A stretch of DNA of 64,000 bases from Thalassia testudinum (taxonomy: Eukaryota; Streptophyta; Magnoliopsida; Alismatales; Hydrocharitaceae): contig JAZHRO010000063.1 of assembly GCA_037157565.1 (NCBI GenBank), positions 87,882,001-87,946,000 on the forward strand, given 5' to 3'. The position numbers and the translations under genes were made by a program. How positions within the stretch are numbered: the first letter of the stretch is position 1; every line of letters begins with the position of its first letter. This document shows, piece by piece, positions 46,948-58,530 of the stretch. The notes under the pieces are model-generated. The model saw nothing but the letters and a program-made list of their open reading frames with translations, had not been told where the DNA came from and did no database searches.

Positions 46948-48489
46948 CTCAGACTTCTAATGTGTGCTTTCTTTTGTAGATTAGGCTATAATGCCAATAA
47001 TAGGCCTAGAGATACTCAAGTACCAACCAAGATCTAGACTTGACCAGCTTTAGCCTCAGTCCACCGCGAAGGTTTCTATGGCCTACAGGAACTAACCTAA
47101 GGTTTCTTGAACTCCGCGGTTAAAGCACCCGTGCTTGTAACATGTTTAGCCCGAGTTCAGTTTGCAATGCACTTTTGTAAGAGAGAGACAGAAGAATATT
47201 TGCATTTTTGGAGAGTTTTGTCTCTCTTTTCTTTCCTTTATTTTTAACCTCGGATTGGCTTTACAATACAGTCTGTATCAGATTCCTAGCTCCCACCATC
47301 AATCCTTGCAGGGTCCCTGGTAATCGATGCTTCAAGATAGCACTGCCCATGGCAACCCCTAGAACCCTGGCTTTCGAGATTTCGGGATAATCCCACCCAT
47401 GGAGTTCTATAGCTAAATCCAGACCTTGGCAATCGACATTTTGTGACAATGCCACCCATAGCATCTGAACCAGCACAAGGTGCTTACATGCCCCCAGTAG
47501 GATATTTAGATATCCTAAGAGACAAGTACCCAAGAGGCGGTATGTTATTGCGCATCTTTGAGGGGAATTTCCCACCTCTCCGCACTAGGAACTCTTCAAA
47601 ATCAACTTGTGTTAATCAGTCACTCCTAATCAAGGTAACTTTTTCATAACAGAATTAACGCTTTTGCGTAATTTTAATAATTAAGCGCACTGAACCAAAC
47701 TGTGTGTGGGTTAGGGTGCTTAGGTTACCTAGTCCCACAAACCAGAGATCAGTTAATAAGGTCAAATAATTCCTAAGTCTTAGACTTAATACTTAAGCTT
47801 TGCATTTTCCGCAACATCTTGAGGACTATCCAGATCTTAACGAATACTTGAATTTTTAAGCTTAAAAACAAGCCCAAGAGGCCTAAGATCAGCGTTCATA
47901 CTAATCTCTTTTTGTCTCTTAGCACTTTTTGTCTTTTATTTCTTTCTTTTGATTTGGTCTAGAACTAAGTATATCCCTTAATCTTTTACTAATGACTATC
48001 TTTTTTTTGTTTCAAACTATGCTTCTTTTTTAACATTTATATAACCTCCCATTTTCCTCAAAAAATGATATGCAAATTGATCTTTCAAAATTTCCTCCCT
48101 TCTCCATTTTTGTTCCTTTTTTTCAATTTTTTATTTTTTGGGTTTTTTGGACTTATGTATTTTTTGTGAGAACCCTTCCAAATTATGAATTTTTGTATGT
48201 TTGCACTTTACCACCTCCTATACCTAAGTTTTGCAACATCCTCATTGTAAACGGAGGGTATGAAATAGTTTTGGCTTTGGGAATTAGAACAGGATTATCG
48301 GGTGGGCGAACGAGTCAGGGTGACTGTTGCAGATGATTTCGAGCTCTGATACGAGTACCAGAGGTAGGATCAACTATTCTAAAACTAAACTCAGAGTGTA
48401 ATAGACGTGAAGTACAGTAAGATAATCAGAAGGATCTCGGATTTTTTGGATTATGAGTTGCCTCCCGTTAAGTACTAAATTCAATGCCT

Positions 48490-48801
48490 TCAGCCGAGCA
48501 GAAAATGGTATGGAGGAGTGGTCAAATCAGATGAGTTTTGTAGAATAAGCACCTTAATCAAAAGCCTCGTTGGTCCAACCAGGTGCTTGTTCAGATCAGC
48601 AGGCTGATGATGCAACCCAAACCCAAGGAATCTTGCGGGTTGATAGATGTGGATCAAGAGATGCGGTGCCCACCATATACTTTGGAGCTCAAAAGGGTAT
48701 GGAAGTGTATAACTAGGGTTTAGCTGAGTCGAATCAACCTGATCAGAGTAGGAATCCTCAAATGAAAAATAGTCAATGGAGGAAGTAGCCTTTAGCAGCA
48801 T
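48490..48801 (-). pseudogene. 3' ORF tail of element E
   Basis: An open frame of about 100 codons (MLLKATSSIDYFSFEDSYSD to TPPYHFLLG). The homologous piece in F (1-315) is broken. The protein contains WWAPHLLIHIYQPARFLGFG and LNKHLVGPTRLLIK. It lies directly before the 3' non-coding region. I cannot tell whether it is the C-terminus of pol or part of an extra 3' ORF. Confidence 0.45.
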
Positions 48802-48808
48802 TTACTAT

Positions 48809-49350
48809 TTGCCATTATAGGTCTTTTATTATCCGCTATATGTAATTAACGACACTTACAATAATTGTCGCTTAATTACCGCCTTCGTTGGCGTCACTAA
48901 AAGGTTAGCAAAAATTGTACAATCGCCGCTAAATCAATAGTATTAGTGGCACTTTAATTATCGTAAATAATGTTGCCAATGATCTTCTACAATGGCAATT
49001 TACTTGCCACTATTTCGCCACTATTGATTTATATTAGTGGCAATTTAACTGACACTATTAGTACCAGTATATCCATCATTTAATGACTTTTTTTATCACT
49101 AAGTTGCCACTATTTATTTACTTTAATGACACTTTTTTTTTACCATGTAATTTCCTCTATTGATATTATTTAGTAACAATTATTTGTCTCTAAATCACTA
49201 CTATTTATTTGCTTTAATGGCACTTTGTTATTCCACTAAATCATCACTAATTATTTACTTTAATGGCACTTTCTTTTGCCATTTAATTGCCACTATTGAT
49301 TCACTTTAATGATACCTATATCTACAACTTAATTTTATCGTTTACTAAAA
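48809..49350. repeat. AT-rich block with TAGTGGCA / TGCCACTA motifs in both orientations
   Basis: Between about 48880 and 49320 the phrases TTAGTGGCACTTTAAT, TTGCCACTATT, TTTAATGGCACTTT and variants recur every 40-70 bases in direct and inverted orientation. Such short repeated motifs are typical of CACTA subterminal regions or derived MITEs. No clear ends could be fixed. Confidence 0.4.
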
Positions 49351-49989
49351 AAAAAAAATTTTAACAAGCACAAAACATATGGGCACGAGTACAAAATCCT
49401 TTTTATTGACTTCCTAAATCATCAAAGTACATATTCCCCTCTTAAGGATAATACAAGATAAAGGAAAAAAATATAGAAAAATAAAGAAAAGAGGACCCTA
49501 AAATATGAAGCACTTCATCATCCCAACTGAAATCATCTGGAAAATCATAAAAATTTAGCATCCATCCCACATTGCAGTGCTTCTTAAGGGCTTCATATTT
49601 GCTGCATCACTTCCTTGTGTTACGATTAGGAGTTGGCCTTTTTGTCATAGCTGCAGTAAATGAATTGTTAGGACTATGCAATATACTTTAACTCCCACAC
49701 CCCTCAACATCCCCCCCTCCCAACAATAAGAAGATGACCCTCATCTTACCAAACCACTTAATTACATTTGCAATCACTAGTCTACTTTTTTCTCAAGCAA
49801 CTTTCACCGGTTGATGGTAATCCATTATGCACAGTATAACTTTATTCACCAGCAACCATTTAGGGTTTGGCTTTATCAATCATAATGCATGCTTGTGGAA
49901 GTTCAATCCCACATGAAAAGCAGTAAAATAATAAAGTAATATACTCAATATACATAGTTCCTGTTGAGATCCCTCTTCCAAAACTTGTC

Positions 49990-50354
49990 ATGTTCTTCAG
50001 AAATGGGAAAAAAATATCATTAACACCACTTGAGCTAACCTCTGAGAAAAAACTTGGGTCAGATGACAACTTAAGCATAGAATCTTCACGCTCTGGTTGT
50101 TTTGGAATATCAAAGAATTCATCAACTGCATCATTTTTATCAAGTAAAGACCCACCAACATCTACAACTAAGATGGGCAAGTCATTCAGATTTGCTGTTG
50201 GATTTTCATTTAAAGTTGAGTTATTTTCAACTGTTCAAACTTCTTCCTTGATTTCTTCCTTATCTTGTTGCCATTCTAATATCCCTTGTTATGTAATTTG
50301 ACAAGTACTCAGAGATTGAGTAGTTCCTTAATTTTACTCTGAATAATTCTCTTA
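49990..50354 (-). pseudogene. EDR2-like exon h (post-START linker)
   Basis: After TGTTTCCAG it reads GLRELFRVKLRNYSISEYLS, then shifts frame to QQDKEEIKEEV, stop, TVENNSTLNENPTANLND and LPILVVDVGGSLLDKNDAVD, with EFFDIPKQPEREDS. The acidic FFD-P segment followed by SSDPSF is typical of the linker between START and DUF1336. Its 3' limit is uncertain. The frame stays open to 49860. Confidence 0.7.
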
Positions 50355-50433
50355 GACCTGGAAACATTAAAGTCAATCATAAGCAAGGGATTTAATTGCA
50401 TATATAAAATTACTGCAAAAAATAATATTGCAC

Positions 50434-50580
50434 CAGCTACTCTACCTAGCATCTGGATTATTATATCTCTAGCTGATGAACTGAATAAATATGATTTCTA
50501 CGTTTTCCAATCAATTGCAAGCATGCGGTTGACAATAGATTGCTTTCCTTGGTTCACAGAAGAAATGACAAATCCTCCAC
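50434..50580 (-). pseudogene. EDR2-like exon g, with stop codon
   Basis: After TCTTGCAG it encodes GGFVISSVNQGKQSIVNRML, AIDWKT, stop, then KSYLFSSSARDIIIQMLGRV. The TAG at 50498-50500 replaces an expected Trp codon (TGG). This is the C-terminal helix region of START. Confidence 0.8.
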
Positions 50581-50685
50581 CTGCAAGAGCATAAGAGTCT
50601 TTAGCGGATCAGGTTGTGTTACAACCCATTTGGTAGGAGAACTAAGCTATAACATCATTAATTTGTAACCAAAAGCAAACATTAC

Positions 50686-50758
50686 TTTTGAGGAAGGCTC
50701 AGATGTAGCCTCTTTGAACTAGGCATTGTTCATGGAACATTGAGAAGATATTAAGCAC
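50686..50758 (-). pseudogene. EDR2-like exon f, with stop codon
   Basis: It reads VLNIFSMFHEQCLVQRGYI, stop, AFLK, matching the next START segment. The TGA again replaces an expected Arg codon. Joining it to exon e by the canonical sites leaves one base too many, so a splice site has also changed. Confidence 0.7.
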
Positions 50759-50814
50759 CTGAAAACAACTAATTAATCACAAAATTTACTAATCATATTT
50801 AGTACTAAAGATAC

Positions 50815-50879
50815 CATATGTTCCATTATTCTCTCTCCACCAGCAGCGCTGCAGTAATAAGTCTCATCGTTGCATCCCA
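50815..50879 (-). pseudogene. EDR2-like exon e, with stop codon
   Basis: It encodes GMQR, stop, DLLLQRCWWRENNGTY, matching the START segment that follows exon d. TGA stands where Arg is expected (CGA to TGA). Its acceptor AATTCAG is 7 bp from the Tekay target duplication. Confidence 0.75.
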
Positions 50880-50886
50880 CTGAATT

Positions 50887-50891
50887 GTAGA
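50887..50891. repeat. TSD GTAGA, left copy (Tekay element)
   Basis: Identical to 61185-61189. Joining the two flanks gives a normal 89-bp intron between exons d and e. Confidence 0.9.
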
Positions 50892-53514
50892 TGTAACGAG
50901 TGCGTGGGCCAGACGTCTTACCAGACGTCTGGGATCGTTTCCAGACGTCTGGAAATCAGTTATTTTCGCACGAACAATTCGTCTGCGCGCCTGTGCGCGC
51001 AAACCCGCGATTCCTCTCTCTCTCTCTTTTTCCCTCTCTCTGCGGCTGCAGGCGACCTGCCACGCTCCTCTCTCCTCCTCGCGCAGCCTTAAAAGGCACG
51101 CCTCCCCTCCCGTCTCCACCGTCTCCTTCTCCTTCCTATGCGCGAGAGCGAGCGAGCGCGAGGGCGGCAGCGGCGGTTGCAGTGAGCGCGGAGGAGGTGC
51201 GGCGTGCGAGGGCGGAGCTCTGCCGTGAGGGCGAGCTCGCCGGAGCGGCTTGGCCGGCCGGCGGAGGGAGCAGGGAGCGCGGAACGACGCGGAGAGGGAC
51301 CTGCTGCAGTCTGAGCAGCAGGAGCGCGAGGTGCGACGCGGGCGGCGTCGCGAGCAGAGTCCGGGTCGTGCCCTGATTCTGGAGAAATTTCCAGAATCAG
51401 ACGTCTGGGTTGATAGGCAGACGGCGAGGACGACGTCTAGTAGCTCATACCGATGTCTGAAAGGTGTGTATTCCGCTTTCTTCTTCCTTCCTGTCGACCG
51501 ACCGTACTAAGGGAGGGAGTTGGCTGTGCGCAAGTTCGCTGATTCGCCATCCTTTGCGAATCAGACGTCTGTAAGTTGTACCAGACGGCGGGATTGACCT
51601 CCAAACGTCCGGGGTGACCATCGGACATCTGGGAGCTAGGACAGACGTCCCCGCAGACTTCTGGACGTCTGGGAAACCACGCTGAACAGGTAATTCTCTG
51701 ATCCACTGTTTAAGACGTCTGGAAGAAGTTCCAGACGTCTGATTTTGCACAGTATCGTCTTTTTCGACCCGTTTAGGACCCGTTCGAGCTCCGTTTTCCG
51801 CGATTCGAGTGGCGTTCTTTTCAGAATTAATTCCTCTACCCGTCTACAGTAGCTATACACTGTTTTGAGACACTCCTTGTGTTTGATCCTTGTGATAGGA
51901 CCTCGTTCAGTTGCAGTCTTGAGAGTCGCGGAGGCACGCGGGATTCCCGATCACGCCCCCATTACTCCCGTTGTACCTGGTAGAGTGGCTTAAATTTATT
52001 ATTAAAATCTGTTAAAGTATGGAACCATAACTAGAAGCTAGGACATTGCATGAATCCTAGGAATGAGAAATGTATGGAATGATAGCTCTTAGGTGTTGCA
52101 TGAATCCTAGGGCTGGAAAATTAGATTGTATGATAAATCCTAGGATATGGCATGAATCCTATGATGGAAAACTAGTGGAATGTATATACTGCAGTCTTGG
52201 AAAATGGAAAGAAATATAAAGCTGCCTGTAATTTGAATTAACAGCTGCCTGTTGTGAACAGCTAACGTGGTTGAGAACATGGATTGTAAGAATGTGAAAC
52301 TGGGAAGTGAAACCTGGATCTTGAGTAAAAAGGATGGAACCCTACGGGGAAGTGGGAATAGAACTCCTGGAAAGTGAATGGAATAGTTTTGGGGAGGTGA
52401 GCTGGCCCTTGAGTACGGAGTACCAAGGAGAGCGACTGTCCCCCTGTTTAGTGCAGAGCTGAGCTAGCCGCCCCAGGGACCCGGGGTTAGGACTGGTCAC
52501 TCTGTACCGACTTGCTGGCCCTCGCGTACGTAGTACCGAGGAGAATTACTAGTGTTAGGAGAGTACTAGCTACCCCACGGGCCCCGGGGTTCTGCTAGCC
52601 TCCTTCACCGACTTGTTAGGCCCACTAGGGCAAACCAGGGTAGTCAGGCGAGGGTGCGCGGACTGTGGAGGGGCAAGGCCCCGATTTGGTTACTGTGGAG
52701 GGGTTAGACCCCTGTTACTGAGAGGGCTCTGCCCTGGTTCCGTGCTGTGCTTTAGGCGCACCCGTTAACGGAAACGACTGACTGCGTGCCAGTGCGGGCT
52801 AGCTACCTGTGCGTTTATCGCGCGTGCCGTAGTCACCGTTACGTCTGTCAGTGACCTTGGGGTGGTTGACTGAGGGTAGGATCACCACGAGGGACTCTCC
52901 CGACCAGGAGAACACCACGTGCTACTTCTACTTTTGGAAAAGACTGCAATCAAGATCGTTCCCACGAGGACATTCGAGATCAACTAAAGGATCTGAGAAA
53001 TAAATGAAATAGTGAGAAAACTGAAAGACGTGAATAAAGGAAGTTTTAGAACATAACAGCTACTGTACACTCTACTGTTGCCTTTAGTTAGTTTGCCACT
53101 CTACTCAGCGTTTTGCTGACGTGTTACACTCGTTACCTTTTTCAAGACCAGGTGTTGAGCAGCCAGGGTCGGTGGCTGCAGAGGACGCTGGGCCGAGTAG
53201 GGTCCAGTAGAGTTTACCACAGTCTTTTGTACCTCTTTTGTTTCTGTTCTAGTGAGTAGTTTTTGTTTCCGCTGTACTTTCTTTACCTGCAGTTCTTGTT
53301 ATATGATAAATGTTGTTCTACTGTTGTGGTGGTATCTACTGTAGTAGTTTCTTTCCTTACTACTGTACTTCCTTACTGTTAGTTATATTCATGCTGAATG
53401 TGGTTTATTTTACTTCTCTTTTGGTTACTTCCTCGTTGGACGACTAGGTCTTGGGATTAGTCGAGTCGGTCCGGTTCTCGTGTCTCGTAGGAACTCGGGA
53501 ACCGGGTCGTTACA
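50892..53514 (+). repeat. 5' LTR of the Tekay element
   Basis: TGTAACGAG...GTCGTTACA. It is 31 bp shorter than the 3' LTR because the first part of the AGACGTCT-rich leader (present at about 58547-58578) is missing. It contains at least ten GACGTC cores between 50910 and 51740, and CT-rich repeats (CTCTCTCTC) at about 51016. ORFs (50826-51376, 51250-51860) are LTR sequence. Confidence 0.95.
51373..51400. promoter_or_regulatory. CTGATTCTGGA palindrome in the 5' LTR
   Basis: An 11-bp perfect stem (CTGATTCTGGA with TCCAGAATCAG) with one mismatch near the centre. The 3' LTR copy (59043-59070) is perfect over 13 bp. Confidence 0.7.
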
Positions 53515-53517
53515 AGA

Positions 53518-53535
53518 TGGTATCAGAGCAAGGTC
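53518..53535 (+). other. Primer binding site (initiator tRNA-Met)
   Basis: TGGTATCAGAGC, complementary to the plant initiator tRNA-Met 3' end, begins three bases after the LTR. The next six bases (AAGGTC) are only partly complementary. Confidence 0.9.
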
Positions 53536-53693
53536 GTCCCGAGAAGTGAATCAACTGACTGGAAAATAACCAATTCACATGTTTATAGCTAGAGTAGCCA
53601 CCACAACATATCTCTTGACATGAGCTCTTAGAAGTTTTGTTAGGTACCGTCTGTTTTGACGTTTCCGTTTTGTTTCGCGTCTCCTTGCAGGAG
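53536..53693 (+). other. Leader of the Tekay element
   Basis: A short untranslated stretch. A pyrimidine-rich run ends in CTCCTTGCAG at 53690, three bases before the gag ATG, and looks like a splice acceptor. Confidence 0.5.
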
Positions 53694-55010
53694 ATGCATC
53701 GTCGCGAGACTGGCCGCGGGCGCGGCCGAGGGCGAGGTCGGCGAGGTGGACGTGCTGTCGTTGACGTCTCGGTGGACCAGCCACCACTCCCTGGCATCCA
53801 GGCCCAGGACCTCGCCAGACTGATACGGGATATTGTACGAGAGGAGCTCCACCCACCGCCCCGAGCACCTCCTCCTGGGGTTGCAGAGGGGGAGTCCTCT
53901 GTGGGACCACGCGACGGACACGGCGCTGGACACGAGGGAGGGGATGGGCCCCTGCCGCCCCCACCTTCCTCCGACACTTCTGTACATGAGGCACCTTCGC
54001 CTGGAGGTGCACCAGCACCTCCCCTACAGCGCCACTTCGAGCTTTTCGGACAATTCCGGAAGCTGAAGCCCCCCTCCTTCAAGGGGGATGAGGACCCGAC
54101 CGAGGCAGAGGACTGGCTTGAGCAGCTGGAGAAGATCTTCGACACCCTTCGCCCCCCGGTGAAGTGCCGCGTGGCCTTTGTCACGTACCAGCTGGAGAGT
54201 GCGGCACACCGGTGGTGGAGGGCGGTCCGGGGACAGGAGAGGGACGAACCGACGTGGGACTAGTTCGTCACCCTCTTCTGCAAGCAGTACTTTCCCCAGA
54301 CGTAGCAGGACCAGAGGAGGCGGGAGTTCCACACTCTCCGCCAAGGGACGATGACTGTGAGCGCGTACCGCACGCGTTTCTTGGAGCTGTCCCGCTTTGC
54401 AGCGACAGCAGTAGCCACTGAGGAGGAACGCCTTTGGAGGTTCACCGAGGGGCTCCGGCCTGCGATCCGGGGGTATGTCAAACCCCTGAAGCTGCCGACG
54501 TTTTCGAGGGTGGTAGAGGCAGCTATGACTTACGAGGAGACTAACCCGTCCGCACGAGAGACCGACGGCGGGCGGAAGAGGCCCTTTCAGCCAGACTTCT
54601 CACAGGGCCGGCGAGAACGGAGACACGTGGCGTCCGCAGGAGAGCCGTCACGTTGTGCAGGGCCATCAGTGGCCTTTGGGGGCCCTCGACAGGGGCCAGT
54701 CGCCAGCACCGGACCCCCGCCTAGCCGACAGCAGGGACTCACTGAGGGCGGGAGTCGGGTTCCCCTCTGCTACCAGTGTGGCCAGCCGAGCCACGTCAGG
54801 AGGGACTGCCCATCTAGGGCAGGAGGTCAGCAGATACTTCCCGTGCAGAGCACTAGAGGGCGTGCAGGAGGCCGCGGTTCCCAGGCACGAGGAGGAGGAC
54901 AGCAGTCGCGAGGAGGGTACCGGCCAGCACCTACCCGTCCAACGCAGAGTGTGGCTGCTTCGTCCGCACCTAGAGCTGAGGGGCGTATCAACGCCCTAAC
55001 ACACAGGGAC
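53694..55010 (+). pseudogene. Tekay Gag, with two in-frame TAG codons
   Basis: It starts MHRRETGRGRGRGRGRRGG, an Arg/Gly-rich N-terminus. The capsid-like core follows, with HFELFGQFRKLKPPSFKGDE, DWLEQLEKIFDTL and AHRWWRAV, then [20 protein letters not shown]. The zinc knuckle [14 protein letters not shown] (CX2CX4HX4C) is at 54768-54809. TAG codons at 54261-54263 and 54303-54305 interrupt the core in the same frame, where sense codons are expected. The first ATG after the leader is 53694; an upstream in-frame TTG at 53637 is not a likely start. Gag would form the particle that packages element RNA. Confidence 0.9.
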
Positions 55011-57062
55011 GCCAGAGCATCGGGATCCGTGGTAGCAGCTATGGTTTCAGTTTCTAGCAGACTCGTTTACACGCTTTTCGATTCCGGCGCTACGCACTCG
55101 TTTGTTGCAGCCAGTTTCGCAGTTAATTTGGACCAGGATTATACACTGTTAGAAAATCCGTTCGTAATCAGAGGTCCGAGTGGTCAACTGTTTGTAGCTG
55201 AGGAGGTGTACACGGGTTGCGAGGTCAGCATCGGGGGACATAACCTGCCAGCTGACCTGATTATGATACAGATGGAGGACTTTGGAGTGATTTTGGGGAT
55301 GGATTGGTTGTCCGCTTACCACGCCTTGGTAGACTGTTTTGAGAGGAAGATTGTCTTCTCCATTCCGGAGTTGCCTTCTTTCGATTTTCACGGGCAGCCA
55401 GTGGACGGAGGTTTCAGGTACATTTCGGCACTTCGGGCGGCGAGACTTTTGAGCCAGGGGTGTGAGGGCTTCCTAGCCTGTGTGGTGGCAGAGCCCAGCC
55501 CTGTGGCAGACTTCCGGAGCATCCCGGTGGTCAGAGAGTTCCCCGACATGTTTCCAGACGAGTTACCAGGACTACCGCCCGAGCGTGAGATCGAGTTTGA
55601 GATCTCACTAGTACCAGGGACCAGCCCCATCTCCACTGCGCCATACAGGATGGCACCGCTTGAGCTGCGAGAGCTCAAGTCCCAGTTGCAGGACCTTTTG
55701 GAGAAAGGTTTCATGAGGCCCAGTGCGTCTCCCTGGGGAGCCCCGGTACTATTTGTGAAGAAGAAGGATGGGACCCTACGCCTTTGTGTGGACTACCGAC
55801 AGCTGAATAGGGTCACCATCAAGAACAGATATCCGCTGCCGAGGATCGACGATTTGTTTGACCAGTTGCGGGGTGCCACGGTGTTTTCCAAGATAGACTT
55901 GAGGTCTGGATACCACCAGTTGAGGATCAGGGAGACCGACGTCTCCAAGACAGCTTTCCGCACCCAGTACGGACAATACGAGTTTTTGGTCATGCCGTTT
56001 GAGCTGACCAATGCCCCCGCTGCTTTCATGGACCTGATGAACAGGGTGTTTAGACCGTACTTGGATCAGTTCGTGGTGGTTTTCATAGATGATGTGCTCA
56101 TCTATTCTAGAGATCGGACGCATCACGGACAGCACTTACGGATGGTTCTGGACACTCTGAGACGACGCAGGTTGTACGTCAAATACAGCAAGTGCGAGTT
56201 CTGGTTGAGGGAGGTGACCTTCTTGGGTCATGTGATCTCTGGTGACGGCCTGGCGGTGGACCATGCCAAGGTCGAGGCAGTGCTCAGGTGGGAGAGACCG
56301 CGTTCAGTCACTGAGATTCGCAGTTTCCTGGGACTGGCAGGTTACTACAGATGGTTCATCAGGGGATTTTCACAGATTGCGCGTCCTATGACACAGTTGA
56401 CCCGGAAGGACGTGCCTTTCGCTTGGACAGACGCCTGTGAGGCGTGTTTTCTGGAGCTGAAGGAGAGGTTGACCTCGGCTCCCGTGCTCACCATCCCTGA
56501 CAGTAGTGGCGGGTTCGTTGTGTACACGGACGCTTCCTTGCAGGGGTTAGGAGGTATGCTCATGCAGAGGGGTCATGTTGTCGCTTACGCTCCGCGACAA
56601 CTGAAGCCCCATGAGCATACCTACCCTACCCACGACCTAGAGTTGGCAGCTGTTGTCTTCGCGCTGAAGACCTGGAGGCACTACTTGTACAGTGAGACCT
56701 TCGAGATTTTTACAGATCACAAGAGCCTCAGATATCTTTTTGACCAGAAGGAGCTCAACATGAGACAGAGACGTTGGTTGAAGCTCCTGAAGGACTACGA
56801 TTGCAGCATCTCCTACCACCCGGGAAAGGCCAATGTGATGGCTGACGCCTTGAGCCGTAAGGCGCCCGCACGCTTGGCCAGTCAACAGTTACAGAGTTGG
56901 AGCCTTTTGGAGGAGGTGGCCAGTTGGCGACCTCTAGAGTTACGAGGATACTGTAGGGCAGTGACGGTGACACGGCAGACCAGGCCAGAGCTGATAGACC
57001 GTATCATCACAGGACAGATGGCTGATCCGTACTTGCAGTCTTTGCGCGACAGAGTACTATAA
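55011..57062 (+). pseudogene. Tekay Pol, part 1: protease, reverse transcriptase, RNase H
   Basis: Same frame as gag. The protease has [12 protein letters not shown] (Asp codon 55080) and [16 protein letters not shown] has [36 protein letters not shown] and the active site [11 protein letters not shown] (Asp-Asp at 56088-56093). RNase H has [15 protein letters not shown] (Asp 56529), then [14 protein letters not shown] and [11 protein letters not shown]. In RT the block [12 protein letters not shown] carries Glu where Gly is nearly invariant, likely inactivating. The frame ends at TAA 57060-57062, where the family continues into integrase. Confidence 0.93.
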
Positions 57063-58445
57063 GGGGACCTAGGGGACTTCTCTTTCACAGACCAGGTGTT
57101 ACGCTTGAGGGGACGGTTGTGCGTTCCCAAAGACGAGGAGCTATTGAGAGAGCTCCTGACTGAGGCACACGGTTCCAGATTCACTATACATCCCGGAAAC
57201 ACGAAAATGTACCATGACTTGAGACGCGAATTTTGGTGGAGAGGGATGAAGCGGGATGTGGGTGAGTTCGTGCAGCAGTGCTTAGTGTGCCAGCAGGTGA
57301 AAGCCGAGCATCAGAGGCCTGCAAGGCCACTTCAGCCGCTTCCAGTGCCAGAGTGGAAGTGGGAGAGCATCACCATGGACTTGGTGGTGGGCTTACCTGT
57401 TACCCAGCGGGGACACGACGCAGTCTGGGTAATAGTGGATAGATTGACGAAGACGGCGCGATTCTTGCCGATCCGAGTCACTTTGGGACCAGCACAGTTG
57501 GCAGAGAGGTATATCCGTGATGTGGTGCGACTACACGGAGTTCCGCGGGAGATCGTATCCGACCGGGATACCCGCTTTACGTCCCAGTTTTGGGCTGAGT
57601 TTCAACAGGCCTTGGGGACGAGGTTGAAGTTTAGCACGGCTTACCACCCCCAGACGGATGGACAGTCTGAGCGCACGATACAGACACTTGAGGACCTTTT
57701 GCGTGCCTGTGTACTGGACTGGAGGGGCTCTTGGGAGGAGCACATGCCCCTACCGGAGTTTGCATACAACAGTTATCACTCGAGCATCAGCATGGCTCCC
57801 TACGAGGCTCTGTACGGACGGAAGTGTACGGCACCCTTGAGTTGGGTTGAGGTGGGGACCAAGTGGGAGGTTGGCCCCAGGTTGATCCGGCAGAGTCAGG
57901 AGGTAGTTGAGCAGATCCACAGACGACTCCGCACTGTCAGGAGCAGACAGAAGAGCTACGCGGATCGCAGACGTAGAGAGGTGCAGTTCGAGGTTGGGGA
58001 CCACGTCTTCCTTCGTGTTTCGCCCATGAAGGGCTTACAGCGGTTTGGGGTGAGAGGGAAGCTCGCGCCGAGGTTCGTGGGGCCCTTTGAGGTCCTGGAG
58101 CAGGTTGGACCCGTTGCTTACCGACTTGTCCTCCCCCCGCAGTTTTCTGGTGTGCACGACGTGTTTCATGTGTCCAACCTCAGGAAGTACGTAGCCGATC
58201 CCAGCCACGTACTGAGTCACGAGAGCGTCGAGGTGAGCGACGACCTGACCTACCCCGAGCGGCCAGTGCAGATCCTAGGCCGAGCCGTCCGCCGGTTGAG
58301 ACGAAAGCAAGTACCCCTGGTAAAGGTTTTGTGGAGGAGCCAGCGGTACGAGGAGGCTACCTGGGAGCCTGAGGCGGCAATGCGGGAGCGATACCCGAAA
58401 CTTTTCGCGGGTACGTCTTTTCGGACCGGCTTCGGTCCTCTTTGA
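57063..58445 (+). pseudogene. Tekay Pol, part 2: integrase with chromodomain
   Basis: In frame with part 1 after the TAA. It has the zinc-binding region (IHPGNTKMYHDLRREFWW, then CLVCQQVKAEHQRPA). The catalytic core has TMDLVVGLP (Asp), VSDRDTRFTSQFW (Asp) and DGQSERTIQTLEDLL (Glu), so the DDE triad is complete. A GPY-like region follows (KLAPRFVGPFEVLEQVGPVA), then a chromodomain near 58255-58420 with PVQILGRAVRRLRRKQVPLV, KVLWRSQRYEEATWEPEAAM. Chromodomains of this clade target integration to modified histones. It ends at TGA 58443. Confidence 0.93.
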
Positions 58446-58530
58446 GTTTGTTATGATTTTTCGGACATCTTTTCCCGCACCCTAGTTGGCGCAAGTTTCG
58501 GGGACGAAATTTCCTTTGAGTTTGTTATAT
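58440..58530 (+). other. Pre-LTR region with a 15-bp duplication in place of the polypurine tract
   Basis: TTCGGGGACGAAATTTCC (about 58497-58514) is the conserved sequence before the Tekay polypurine tract. Instead of a purine run, CTTTGAGTTTGTTAT follows (58514-58528), identical to 58440-58454, and then AT and the LTR. Confidence 0.75.

Larger units (their letters stand above)
41440..48808 (-). mobile_element. Element E: 5'-truncated Athila-like element, same family as F, inverted
   Basis: On the - strand the order is a tail of coding sequence (48801-48490), 3' non-coding region with the three-copy motif (about 47465-47325), a polypurine tract (44118-44101) and a 3' LTR (44100-41440). It is interrupted by a Tekay-family solo LTR at 44184-46942. 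Comparison with F shows collinearity across the insertion point. Everything 5' of about 48808, including gag and pol, is missing. Confidence 0.75.

Noticed and set aside
53510..54344. Long - strand ORFs opposite Tekay gag (53510-54184, 53575-54018, 54024-54344)
   Set aside because: They mirror the GC-rich gag frame, which has domain motifs on +.
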